Assembly (NCBI GenBank): GCA_029747015.1
Contig: JAKOGI010000435.1
Span: 299,501-363,500, forward strand
DNA length: 64,000 nucleotides
Source of the DNA: Carnegiea gigantea
Lineage: Eukaryota; Streptophyta; Magnoliopsida; Caryophyllales; Cactaceae
Reading direction: 5' to 3'
The notes under the pieces were generated by a model. It saw only the letters and a list, made by a program, of their open reading frames with translations. It was not told the DNA's origin and made no database searches. Of this stretch, positions 22,401 to 33,548 are shown one piece after another (position 1 is the first letter of the stretch; every line of letters starts with the position of its first letter). A program made the position numbers and the translations under genes.

Positions 22401-24045
22401 GGGCGTATCTGCTAGAACCAAAGGAATGTGCTCTTTATTCTTGGAAATAGTGGCCTCAGCATGATAAAATTTGCATAGTCCATCAGCACTTTGAGCCACA
22501 GCTATCACCATTTTAGTTGATATGTCCTGTATGAGGCACTGGTTAGGCAGGAAAATGGCAAGCATGTTGTGTGTAGTTAACAGCTTGTTAACTGATGGCA
22601 AATTAAACTTAAAATATGGCACATAGAGAACATAGTCTATTGTAATGGTTGGTGTCAAGTAAATTTGACCAAAATAAATGACTGTTTCCAAGGAACCATC
22701 TGGTAGGGTAATGTGGAAGGGTTTAAACAAGGGCTTAATATTGTGTAATAGGTTCAAATTGGATGTCATGTGGTCAGATGCTCCTGGATCTACAATCTAG
22801 AACCCTACATAGGTATGTTGCACGACACGTGCATCTAAATGAGAGCTAATGGAGTGGAAGCTTGTAGAGGATATACCTGCAAAATAAGCAAAAAAGTGTA
22901 AGTGCTCTGACTGCGCCTCTGCTTGCTTCCCTTTCATGAACTTCATCATCTCTTATGCCAATGCTTAAACCAGACTTGGATCAAATTGTCCAATAGGGTT
23001 AGTAGTAGAAGTCAGAGCAGTATCTTCCAGATGTGTGTCCTGAGCTCCCTCTGCATTATGGGTGCAGGCATGTGTTGCAACTCTGGGACCTCCTTTTTCG
23101 CTTTCTTTATCTCTAAAATTGTCATACCATTCAGGAAACTCATGCAACTTGAAGCAGGTATCCATTGTGTGTGCTATCCTTTGACAGTGATCACAAAACC
23201 TAGCATTCTTGATCTTCCTGTTATCTTTCTTGAACCACTAAGTGCTAGCATTCTTAAAAGAAAAACCATTGTTGTTGTTACTTTCCAGCTTCGAATTCCT
23301 TGTATAATTGGTACCATTGAACCAGCCTGCAGCTACTGTAATTTCTCTAGACATAGTCACTCCTGTAGTGACTTGCCTTTGCTATTCAATCCTTTAAGTC
23401 ATCAAACAAGCCTTGCTAATAGAAGATAGTGGGTCCATGATGAGAATTTGGCCTCTAATAGGCTCATAATCTTCGTTCAAATGCATTAGAAATTGCACAA
23501 CTTTTGTCTCTGATCTAGTTCCAAGGTTTTTTTCATTGCCTTACATGCTGTGCCACAAAATTTAACTTAGGTTAGTGAGTTCATCCCACAATTTCTTCAT
23601 TTTCATGTAGTACACAGCTACACTATCATTCCCTTGATACAATTCTGATATTTCCTTTTGAACCTTATATAGCAAAGGTCCATTACTTTGACCAAATCAC
23701 TCTGTTAGCTCATTCCATAGTTCTTTTGCATTATTAGCATATATAAAGGTACCTGACAGGCTTGGATCTATGGAATTTAGGAACCAACTCACAACCATGC
23801 TATCGCATCTAATCCACTGATCACATAGAGGGCTGTTCGCAGTAAGTTTTGTACAGGAACCATCAATAAAACCAACTTTTACCTTAAATCTTCACTGACC
23901 TGCTCCACTGCTGAAAATTCAAGCCATTAAGCTTTACATTTGTCAACCGCATTCCAGGATGATCTGATCCTTGAAGGCAGAGAGAATCAGCATTGTAATT
24001 ATCTGCATTTTATTGAGGGACTGTTTGTGATTGAGCACTTGTCAT
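19446..24045 (-). pseudogene. Copia gag-pol polyprotein, disrupted
   Basis: Gag starts at ATG 24045, with a plant copia N-terminus including LNGLNFQQWSRSVK. Its zinc knuckle is CDHCQRIAHTMDTC near 23190-23150. The protease motif is DPGASDHM near 22785, where DSGA is usual. Integrase has HMDLWGP, SDNGTKF and the Glu in GVAERKH near 22200-21850, and its HHCC finger reads CDIFEMAKMHRL with one Cys replaced by Phe. In reverse transcriptase the catalytic box is YVNDLLIT near 20400 instead of YVDD. RNase H (19446-19994) includes AFCDDDW and WLSHLKDDF. Many stops and frameshifts occur between 20400 and 21150. The protein would have packaged, copied and integrated the element. The Asn in the catalytic box alone would be expected to abolish synthesis. 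Confidence 0.9.
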
Positions 24046-24081
24046 TGTAGAAATGAAAACCAGAATCAATATCTCTGAAAC

Positions 24082-24720
24082 TAGGGGTGGCAATGGGGCG
24101 GGTATAGGGCGGGTTTAGTTGTACCTTTACCCATACCCATTTTCAAAATTCATACCCATACCTATACCCATTCCCATCAGATATTGTAAAACTATACCCA
24201 TACCCATACCCACTGGGTATAGCAGGTATGCTGGTTTTATTCAGGTACATATAGATCAAAAAGAATTAAATTCATGTTGTATCCATATTCGACAGCAAAT
24301 AGCCAATATGTCATACTGACATTAAGCTTCTAACAATACATCATATCTTGTTGAATACAACTGAAAGTTTGTCCATCAAAACAATAAATTAGCACTTGAT
24401 AATTACAGTTTTTAACAAAATGTGTCACTGAAATCTTGAATACCATACAACTTAAAGCAGCTAGTGAAATATTTAAGTATAAGGTACAAATTAAAACTTT
24501 AAACAAACGGGTATAGGTTTTATATAAGGCGGATATGGGGCCGGTATGGGGTGAGTATTGATAAAATGGGTATGGGGCAGGGAGGACCTCTACCTATACT
24601 CATACCCATTTTAGTAATACACGCCCCATACCCATTTTTTTCTATTTTCACCACCCATATCATACCCTTGGGGTGGGTTTTGCGCGTTCTAGGCGGGTAC
24701 AGGTTTATTTATCGACCCTA
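24082..24720. mobile_element. Non-autonomous hAT-type element, 639 bp
   Basis: The element begins TAGGGGTGGCAATGGGG and ends CGACCCTA. It is flanked on both sides by the identical 8-bp sequence TCTGAAAC (24074-24081 and 24721-24728), the duplication length of hAT transposons. Each end carries runs of GGGTATGGGTATGGG or its complement as subterminal repeats. The AT-rich centre (24240-24500) encodes nothing. It lies in the copia 5' leader between the gag start and the primer site, so it inserted after the copia element did. Confidence 0.88.
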
Positions 24721-24901
24721 TCTGAAACTTCAGAAAAAACAGCAAAATCGAATGGGGATTCAAACCAACCGATCAAAGATGAAATAGAGACACTGGAATA
24801 CTTCAAAATTGATGGAAGTTAGATCAGTCGATGAATCAAATCAAGCTGATCGAAGAAGAAGAGAGCAATAGAGATCTGAGTCTTAAAGAAAAAAGTCTAA
24901 A

Positions 24902-24913
24902 GCTCTGATGCCA
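24902..24913 (-). promoter_or_regulatory. Copia primer-binding site (tRNA-iMet)
   Basis: The minus strand reads TGGCATCAGAGC directly after the LTR. It differs by one base from the usual TGGTATCAGAGC. Confidence 0.9.
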
Positions 24914-25208
24914 TGATAAGAATTCGATAATGGTGGCTTAAGGAAAAAAGAAGCCATGAGAGCACATACTTGAATCTTTCTCAAACATTGTTATTGCATC
25001 ATCCTTCCTCTGTACAAGGTCGTATGTATATATGCATAAATAACCAAGGCAATCTAGGTGTTGCTTTTGCTGTAACAGAACGATGCTGGGCCTAACTACC
25101 TTTGCTGACCTGGCTAGCCTTGTAACAAACTCAACAAAAAGGAGAGAGAAGCATTCTAAAGAATGCATTACAGCCTATATTACAGCCTATTGCACACCAT
25201 CTTTCACA
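24914..25208 (-). repeat. Right (5') LTR of the copia element
   Basis: 295 bp, matching the left LTR end to end. It is preceded on its inner side by the primer site. Confidence 0.9.
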
Positions 25209-25914
25209 AATTTGAATTTATTTTTCTTTATTTTCTTTATGAAAATATCAAATTTGGTATTTAGTTTTTTTCTAATTTTGTTGCTTTTTCTTAGTTTGCA
25301 CTTATTTTAATAAGATTTTTCATTTTATCCTTTAACCGTTAATTTCAATTTTGCTAAAGTGATGGACATTTTAAAAATTGGTTCATAAGATGATTTTGTG
25401 AAAAGTTAAGACAGTAAAAATTTGTTCAAGTAGATCCGTTCTTTTAATGCCATAGGACATTTTAAAATATCTTATTTTCACTTGAAAATCATATTATCAT
25501 TTTTTAAATTAGGATTACTTATAAATTATGTAAAATTATCGTTTTATTCATGATTTACCACATTTTTAAATATGTGTATCACATGCCCTCGTGGATGGAG
25601 TTTATCAAAATATTCCGTAACTAACAAATATTTAAACTTAGCAATCCATAATTAAGCACAATCATTGAAAATTAGTAATTTTAAACTATAAAATATGTTC
25701 ATTTAGGATGAGAAGAGATAGGTGTAAAAGCCTTTATGTTTCTCTTTGATTGTTAACCTTGGCTGCTCACAGGGCTTCATTTGGCTTAGAAACAAAAGCC
25801 TAATCAATTTGATATATTATTTTGGCGTTTATCTGCATGGATGATTTATGGGGTCCTATTTGCTTTCTGCCCATGTATCTAAATAATGCAAACATGGTCG
25901 TTTTGTAGGGTCCG

Positions 25915-25954
<40 letters not shown>

Positions 25955-26987
25955 GTTATTATTATTGATAAACGACAACTAATGATGCTATTGGATATCA
26001 CTGTGGCTGCGTGAAACTCACGCTTCCCACGAGCCTGTGTTATAGAATGAGCAATTTTTTACTTCATATTGAGCTCAGTCAGTATTTTTACATAACCTAC
26101 ACCAAAACTGAACCAAGTATCGAAATGAAAACTCTGCCAATGAAGTCTGGTCTTATCTAAAACTACCCAAGAGTTATCAATAATATTATCCATTGTCAAA
26201 TTGTACTGTATTGTGACGATTGTCCTATAAATTTGCAAATTCATAAACTTAGGCCTTTTCGAAGGATTATGAAATAGGAAGACTAGAAAAGGAAAAATAA
26301 ATTAACAAAAATACAAAGTTATAAAGAGGGAGCGGCAGATGCTGAAGCATACCCAAGGAAATTTTGCAGAATAATAATATAATCAGCGAAACTGGTAAAT
26401 GATTTGTTGTAAGACACCTATGTTTTGGCTTACAAATCATATTATCATGTGTTAAATTGGAAAAAGAATTGATATGATTAAATAGTACAAAGGTGTTACT
26501 AGCTAGTTCTGAATTGTATAAAATTACCTTTTTATCTCTACTATTTCATAATGATAAATTAGACAAATAGCACTTCTTTGCAATTAGGGTTTTTCCAATT
26601 AAGGTGATATTTGCACTTGTCAAACTAAGCCAAAAAAATACTAGTTAAAGTTTCATAATTGATAATTTGCTTTAACTATTAAAAGCTTAGAGATTAATAC
26701 TTAAGCAACCCATCCAAAGTACACAAAAAGTACATCTTGCATTGTAAAGCGCTGAGGCCATGCGCGAAAGTATGAACTAATTCATTTGCTACGTTCATTC
26801 TCTCCTGGCGCTATTAAATTAAAAGATGCACCTTAGAACAACAGTATAAGACTTTGCTTAAAACGTACTTTAATTATACAATTAGCTATCATGATTTGTT
26901 ACAAAATTAGAAGTCACATGTATAACATAAAGCGCCCATAGTAGAATCCCCAAGTCACACCAGTATTGCATTTCAGGTGATGATATA
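25209..26987. other. Unassigned AT-rich sequence with an (ATT)n microsatellite
   Basis: There is no recognisable gene or element. A run of about 18 ATT triplets with one ATTG variant lies at 25915-25968. The ORF at 26059-26244 has no known motif. Confidence 0.5.
25915..25968. repeat. (ATT)n microsatellite
   Basis: Uninterrupted ATT triplets with a single G variant (TTG) near the right end. Confidence 0.95.
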
Positions 26988-27178
26988 ATGGCGGATCCAG
27001 ACATTTGGATTAGGGGTGTTCATAAATTAACATCGTTACTAATATACACTATTTTTGTTTTAGGGGTGTCCATTAATCAATATTGTTACTAAATTAACCA
27101 CTTTTTAAATAGAATTTTTTTTTTTTGGGGCTAGGGGTGTCCATGGACACCCCTAGCTATAACATGGATCCGCCCATG
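26988..27178. mobile_element. Small TIR element (MITE-like), about 190 bp
   Basis: The left end, ATGGCGGATCCAGACAT, is the inverse of the right end, ATGGATCCGCCCAT, apart from one base. GATATA occurs immediately outside both ends (26982-26987 and 27179-27184), a plausible target duplication. The interior carries AGGGGTGT repeats and a perfect 26-bp palindrome. It encodes nothing. The superfamily is not clear to me. Confidence 0.55.
27131..27156. repeat. Perfect 26-bp palindrome
   Basis: The half-site CTAGGGGTGTCCA is followed directly by its complement with no spacer. It lies near the right end of the small TIR element. Confidence 0.9.
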
Positions 27179-27184
27179 GATATA

Positions 27185-29403
27185 TGTGTTTGTGGTAAGA
27201 CACTTTTTACGGGTTTTGCCTTTGTATAAATTACTATGCTATATGTTTTAAAATCACCAAATTTTTAATAGTTACAATAAAATGTCAATTGTGAAACTTT
27301 ACTATTTATTTGCTGCATTGTTGCGTACAAATGGTGCCATATCATAATTGGATTAAGCCCATTTGTGAAAAGTAAAAACGTATCATACGTGCAATTTTAT
27401 AAATGTAAAAATGACAAATAAAAATGTGGTTTTGCACAATTTATAAGGGATAATACCCTTTCACTTTTCAATCATAACATTTTTTGTTAAGAATTTGTTA
27501 ATGGATAGTACTGCATACTTTTAAGGAAAGATAAGACACTTAAACATATCGTATAACAAGGTATTTATCATTTTATAATACGTATCTCCATTGTTTCTGC
27601 AGTTTGTTTTCTTGCACTAAAGCTTCCATGGAGTAGTTGTTGTATGAAGAACCAACAACATCTATGAGATTAAAGGACTAGGTAGTACTCTAAATATGAA
27701 ACATGTATCTATCCTTACCCTCATTTTTGGTTGGTAGGGCAGCTCTGGCCAAGCGACACCGCACACCTATGATCTTCTCTGGTTGTAAGATCACAGTGGG
27801 TGGCATGGTGGTGCAAAGCCAGTTAATTAGAATTTCAATTAAACAAAAATCGATTATTTGATTTTTAGTTTCAAGAAAATGCATGATTGAAGCCAAACTG
27901 AAATCTTTGATTAGTTGTTTTCAGCTAACTAAAATTTTCAGTTCGATCAAAATTGAAAATGTAATTGAATTGAAAAAGCAAATTCATCAATTTTTCGAAT
28001 CACTTAACCAAGTTTTTAGTTCAATTGCTGGCTAACCAAGTTTTTACAAAATGTGATTGCAGCCAAACTTATTCGAAAAACAAACTTAATCAAATATAGT
28101 GGTTAAATTTACATCACTTAATCTTTCGAACAAGCATGTGTTAGAGGATGCAGCGAATTTTAGAGGGGCCAAAGTAGATATAGTGAATAAATTTATATCA
28201 ATGTGGGCTTGAGCATAGGACCAAACAATGCTTTTTGTTTTGTTTTGTTTTGTTTTTTTGGTAGGAGGCAGACTCAAAACTATTAGTCCTAAAATTCTAT
28301 TAGTTTCGAGCTCTCATCATTGATGAAATCTACACAATAAAGTATCTAAAGTAACTCCATATCTATAAAAAAAATCTTAGAAGATTTGGTTACTCGTAAT
28401 CTATTTTCATACCTAAACAATTTATTACAATAGTAAACGTTAACCTTAAAAAATCAAAAGTCATACTTAGGCAATAGCAATTAATACAAAACATGTTTAG
28501 GTTCTGGCAATTAATACAAAAGTTAGTAATTTTCTTTTGCTAATCGAGATTATTCTAATATCCAAATAATATGCTAAATAAAGTAGATAAAATGATGGAA
28601 TTCTAGACAACAATTATAGTAATTAATGCAAAATTAAATATTTTTTACTCACCAAGATTATTATAAAATATTACCACTTTGTGCCCGCACTATTGCACAG
28701 GAAGCTAAAATTAAATATTATAAAAAAGTTACATATTAGTCAAAAATTATTTTTTAAAATATCCTATGTATGGAAGAGTAAATTAAATATGCCTTGTAAA
28801 AATTTCAATCGTAATAGTAGTATTCGTGCCCGTGATTATGCAAAGGGATTTCCCATTTACCCGCCCCCAAAAATCTTCCTTATTTGGTGCATGTTAAAGT
28901 TTTAACATTCATAAGAATGTTGTTGATTGTTTCATTTGTCAATAAACAGTTGGTCCCATACGGACCAAACTATACCAATTTTTTTTTTTTTTCACAATTC
29001 AACACATTAATTTTTAAGATGTCACTATTTAATTTTGGATGATGTAGAACTTGTTCGAAAGTTTATGTCGTGGTTATTTCCTAATACATGCTTCATGGCA
29101 GTCAAGACAACCAAATCCTTGCGGTTTTATGCACATATAAACTTACTAATATATTATCGTTGCCCTTTTTAAATTTCCAGTAGTTTAAGTGCTTACATGC
29201 GTTGAAAAAAAAGGAAAGTGATATGAATTTATAACCCCCAAATGTTAAACAATAGTCAACACATACACCTATTGTTAACTCACAATGTCAAAAACTCGTT
29301 ACGGTATGTTGAAATATCTATCTCGAAAGGTTGGCATATTGAGGTCAAAGCGAAAAAAAATGAATAAGTTGCCGCTCAACATGGTAAAATATTTAATTAT
29401 TAG
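27185..29403. other. Unassigned AT-rich sequence
   Basis: No gene or assignable element. There is a (TTTTG)n run at about 28231-28260. Short GTGCCCGCACTATTGCA and CGTGCCCGTGATTATGCA segments at 28681 and 28826 look related and may be remnants of a dispersed repeat. Confidence 0.45.
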
Positions 29404-29660
29404 CACCCAATAATAATAATAAAGTAATAATAATAATAATAATAATATTGCTATTATTATTATCATTATTATTGCTACCATTAGGACTACTATTACTACT
29501 ACTTCTACTACTGTACCTTAAGAATGCTAAATTTGATTTGCTTAAATTGATTATTATTATTATTGTTATTGTTGTTGCTGTTGTTATTATTATTATTATT
29601 ACTACTACTACTACTACTAATAATAATACTACTATTACTACTACTACTTCTACTTTGCCT
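29404..29660. repeat. Compound triplet repeat tract with a segmental duplication
   Basis: AAT, ATT, TTG, ACT and TAA triplet runs alternate. A unit containing ACTACTACTTCTACT and CCTTAAGAATGCTAAATT occurs twice, about 142 bp apart (29516 and 29658), each time after triplet runs. The Asn-, Ser- and Leu-repeat ORFs over this tract are artefacts. Confidence 0.85.
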
Positions 29661-29695
29661 TAAGAATGCTAAATTCGAATGGCTTGTCAATTGAG

Positions 29696-30512
29696 TACAA
29701 GTATTAGGACAAATATAAGACTTTTTTGGTTAGCCTCAACTAGGCCTAGTCGCTATCTAGAGTTCCCTAACTTTGGGATTAACCCAATTTTGTTAAGAGG
29801 GATTATACAACTCTAGAGTACACTAACTCTAAGTTTCAAGTCACAAGTTGACCATTCAACAAGTCGTTTGTAGAGTTTACCCTTCAACTCTATAATCCCA
29901 CCCTACTTACAACTTGAACAATACAACTTGAATAAATGTAAAGCAAGTTAAAGCGCAAAGTATGCAAGTAAGTATTCAGTATGATAATTGCTTGTACACT
30001 CTTTCTTGTGTCTCTCAACTCTGATTCAGCTCTATATTTATAGTAGAAACTTGGAGGATTTGTTGAAAACTAGCCGCTAGACACACCCTGGATTTCAGCT
30101 TCAGTTCAGTGTCTTGGACTGCAGTTCAGTGTCCTTGAAAAGTTGACAATCTCAGAAACCAACGGCTAGAAGGGCAGTTTTGGCTTGATTTGAGATTCTT
30201 TCAATGGCTGCTTCCATTTTTAATTGATTGAGAATCTCTTTGAGATGATTTGCAACCCTTTCCATAATCAAGGCAAATATCAAGGATTTAAATATCAAAA
30301 GTCAAATATTTACCACATAAGGATCTCTAATAATAAGGAAACAACCATAACCAAAAATGATATTATCAATCATAATTTTATCAATTATAATCAGCATTTT
30401 AATCCTAAGATAATATAAATATAACATGATGAATATGTCAATTAATTAATCTCTTTTTTTCTTTCATCAAAACATATTAATAAACACATTGGGAGTTTCA
30501 AGAAAGCTAACA
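29696..30512 (-). repeat. Left (3') LTR of the Sirevirus-like element, truncated
   Basis: Collinear with 32740-33548 in the right LTR, with shared CCTCAACYAGGCCTAGT, AACTCTAGAGTACACT and CATATTAATAAACACATT. It lacks roughly the first 100 bp of the right copy. The inner end is TTTCAAGAAAGCTAACA. Confidence 0.85.
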
Positions 30513-30921
30513 ATCTCCCCTTTTGGTGAAAGATAAAACCCAATAACATATCAATATAGTTTTGAATGACACACCATGAAAAGCTTTCCAAATACTACTC
30601 CCCCGTTTTGTATTTCACCAAAAAGGTAGCACAAGAGGAGAATGAAAAGTTGAAGCATAAAAATTATGACAAATATATATAGCTCCCCCTTAACAAATCA
30701 ATAACACATAAAGATGCTCCCCCTCAATTTATGGCACTCATAAAAAATATAAGGGATTAAAAACTAATATTTTGATCAATAATATATCCTAACATGCATG
30801 CATTGACTTGATATTCTTATGGGCATTGCAAAGGATCAACATATAAGAGCATTAATACAACAATTCTCCCCCTTCAAGAATAAATCAAGATTATCAAAAA
30901 ATCAAGTAATATAATTCTCCC
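30513..30921 (-). promoter_or_regulatory. Multiple polypurine tracts
   Basis: At least six C-runs on the plus strand, purine runs on the minus strand, lie within 410 bp of the LTR. They are at about 30515-30520, 30598-30605, 30682-30689, 30716-30724, 30865-30873 and 30915-30921. Most read CTCCCCC, meaning GGGGGAG on the element strand. The spacing is irregular and the flanks differ, so this is not a tandem array. Multiple tracts at this place are known for Sireviruses. Confidence 0.65.
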
Positions 30922-31444
30922 TTATAGAAAGAAACAACATCATTTATATCAGTGCTAGGGAGCATAACATTATGGGCAAATATATTAATTATAGACATCA
31001 TATCATTTATATATAATGATAATCACATATAATTGTATAAGATATGACATAATATTAATCATGCTTACCTTCCAAAGATAATTAAGCAAATTAAAATTCA
31101 AAAATTTGACAATCAAACTTTCTCAAATAGGAAGTAAATCATGCAAAGATAACATCACCTTCCATTTGGTAAGAATTCAAATTTTGATTTCTATTCATGT
31201 TGTTGAAATAAAAATTTAAGCCATTGATTCAGTCACACTAAAATTTTCAGTTTCTGTCCATAGTTCAAGGCCTTGAACTATATTTCAAGGCCTTGAAATC
31301 CAGGCAATAAATTGATTACCTATTATTTCAACTTCCTTGGATCATAAAGCAATTTCTATGAGTACTTCAACATTTCATGTGCATCCAGTTTTGTAATTTC
31401 ATATTTTATTCTCATGTGGATACAAAATGCCATGTAAAAAAAAC
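30922..31444 (-). other. Region where pol would be expected
   Basis: AT-rich sequence directly after gag with no trace of protease, integrase or reverse transcriptase motifs. The element appears to have lost about 4 kb, or to be a derived gag-only form. Confidence 0.5.
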
Positions 31445-32500
31445 TTATACCTTTCTCAAAATACATTTAGAAAATTCAGTCCTATAATCATAATTATTCA
31501 CCACAATGCATGACCTTGTTACTTTTGGTACCCAAATTTGTGTGCTATTAAGACCATTTCTTTTAGTAAGACAATGAGTTGAAATGTGTCCTGTTTTGCA
31601 GCAATAATTGCAGGTAATAGAAGTCTTACTTTTGGAGTAAGTGGATTTAACAAAGAAGTTTTTATAACACTTTTTTTTATTAAATAAATTCAAACTAATT
31701 CCTTCTTTGTTAAAAAGCGTTTTTTGTGTGCCAAACATTTTATTTAAATTCTCTTCTCTTTTTGAAAATTTTACGACAATTTTTTCAAGAGTGGCATACT
31801 TCACTTGAAGCTCATCGCTTTCTTTTTCAAGGACAACTTTCTCTTGAAAACTTTTTAAATCATTATACACTAAATCATTTGATTTTTGAAATTCAACATT
31901 TTCTTGAGATAATTCAAAATTCTTTTTCTTCAAATCTTTAATTTTAGAAATGTGTTCTTCTTGATGTCTAATATAGTAAAGTAAGAATTTTATTAACTTA
32001 AGTTTAGAATAATTATGAAGACAATCATATACCTCATCCGGAACGTCATATTCCATTTCCTCAACTTCTTCATCATCATCACTTGTGCTTTCATCATCAT
32101 CGTCATGGTCTCTTGCATCCCGATCTCTAACTTCTTCATTTACCATTAGACAAAACTGAGAAATCTCTTTTTCATCATTCAAATTGCTAAGCATATTGTC
32201 CCTTGTTGACGAATCGGGATTTTCTTGGCTTTTGTCTTCGTATAGTAATGCAAATTTTTCCTAAAGATCTTTAGCAGTCTCACAATAGCAAACATGGTTA
32301 AATATTTCATCATTTAGACCACATTGCAAAATATATAAAACTCTAGAATTTTTCTTAAGCATCTCGTAGTCATCTTGAGTGTATTCACTCTTTGCCTTGA
32401 TAACAGTACTTCCATAATCTCTTGTCTAATTTGGTACAAAAGGACCATTCGAAATGATGTCCAAAAATCAAAATTGATGGATCTTATAAATGATTTCATC
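31445..32500 (-). pseudogene. Gag of a Sirevirus-like copia element
   Basis: The C-terminal 249 codons (32194-31445) are open: an acidic Asp/Glu/Ser stretch, a long Lys/Glu coiled coil, then the zinc knuckle CNYCCKTGHISTHC and the TQIWVPKV motif typical of this gag family. The N-terminal part (to about 32500) is still recognisable, including NDEIFNHVCYCETAKDL followed by a stop where Trp is normally found. It needs at least one frame change. Gag would form the virus-like particle and bind element RNA. Whether the 249-codon part is expressed cannot be told from sequence. Confidence 0.8.
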
Positions 32501-32617
32501 CTGCACTTCCAAAGAGAAAAATTAGTTCCATCAAATATTAGAGGAAATTGATAGAAGCATTTGATAAACTGGCCATGGATCTAGCTGCAGATGGTCGGGT
32601 CTTGAAATAATATCTCC

Positions 32618-32632
32618 TACTCTGATAGCAAT
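32618..32632 (-). promoter_or_regulatory. Primer-binding site of the Sirevirus-like element
   Basis: The minus strand reads ATTGCTATCAGAGTAGG directly after the LTR. It resembles the iMet site TGGTATCAGAGC, with changes. Confidence 0.6.
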
Positions 32633-33548
32633 TGTTAGCCCTATCTTGGCTAGTTAAATCAACTTAGAGGGAAGTGTGAATAGGGTGATGATCAAAGTTT
32701 CAAAATAATTGAAGTAGAAATGCAGAAAGTAAATGCAGACAAGACACGAGTAATTTTTAACGAGGCTACCCTCAACCAGGCCTAGTTCCTGCCTAGAGTT
32801 CCTTAACTCTAGGATTAATCTAATTTTATTCGGAAGGATTACACAACTCTAGAGTACACTTACTCTAAGTTTCAAGCTGTAAGTTGACCCTTCAATAAGT
32901 TATTGGTAGAGTTGACCTTTGAACTCTATAATCCCACCCTACTTACAACTTAAACAATACAGCTTGAATAAATGAAAAGTAAGTTAAAGCGCAAAGTATG
33001 CAAGTGAGTATTGCGTATGATAATTGCTTGTGCTCTCTATCTTATGTCTCTCAGCTCTTATTCAGCTCTATATTTATAGTAGAAACTTAGAGAATTTGTT
33101 GAAAACTAGCCGTTAGACACACCCTGGATTCTAGCATCACTTCAGTGCCTCGAACTGTAGCTTAGTGTCCTTGAAATGTTGACAATCTCAGCAACCAATG
33201 GCTAGAAGGCCAATTTTGGCTTGATTTGAGATTCTTTCAACGACTACTTCCATTTTTAGTTGATTGAGAATCTCTTTGAGGTGATTTGCAGCCCTTTCCA
33301 AAATCAAGGCAAATATCAAGGATTTAAATCCCGAAAGTCAAATATTTACAACATAAGGATCCTTAATAATAAGGAAACAACCATAACCAAAAAGGATATT
33401 ATCAATCATAATTTTATCAATTATGATCAGGCTTTTAATCCCAAGATAATACAAATATAACATGATAAATATGTCAATTGATTAATCTCTTTTTATCCTT
33501 CATAAAAACATATTAATAAACACATTGTGAGTTTCAAGAAAGCTAACA
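32633..33548 (-). repeat. Right (5') LTR of the Sirevirus-like element
   Basis: 916 bp, starting TGTTAGCCC and ending GCTAACA on the plus strand, with the short terminal inverted repeat TGTTAGC/GCTAACA. Minus-strand promoter sequence is probably near CTATAAATATAGAGC (33065-33080). Confidence 0.85.

Larger units (their letters stand above)
19143..25208 (-). mobile_element. Ty1/copia LTR retrotransposon, minus orientation
   Basis: Two 295-bp LTRs (19143-19437 and 24914-25208) start TGATAAGAAT on the plus strand and end TTCACA. A copia-type primer site abuts the right LTR and a purine tract abuts the left one. The order gag, protease, integrase, reverse transcriptase, RNase H on the minus strand is the copia order. 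The candidate target duplication is imperfect (ACTTT at left, AATTT at right). The polyprotein is broken throughout and a hAT-type element sits in the leader. Confidence 0.92.
29696..33548 (-). mobile_element. Sirevirus-like copia element, gag only, minus orientation
   Basis: Direct repeats of about 0.8-0.9 kb (29696-30512 and 32633-33548) flank an interior of about 2.1 kb. The right copy has an iMet-type primer site on its inner side. The interior encodes only gag. Integrase, reverse transcriptase and RNase H are absent. Beside the left LTR there are several separate purine tracts, a described feature of Sireviruses. The left LTR lacks its outer end near 29696, so no target duplication can be checked. 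Confidence 0.75.

Noticed and set aside
25209..29403. Possible host gene or promoter in the longest stretch without a large element
   Set aside because: No splice-linked open frames, no conserved protein motifs and no convincing promoter were found in either strand.
29299..29690. Asn-, Ser- and Leu-repeat ORFs
   Set aside because: They translate triplet microsatellites in opposite directions.
30224..33460. Similar plus-strand ORFs at 30224-30418 and 33260-33460
   Set aside because: They match each other only because they are in the two LTRs of one element; they run against its coding strand.
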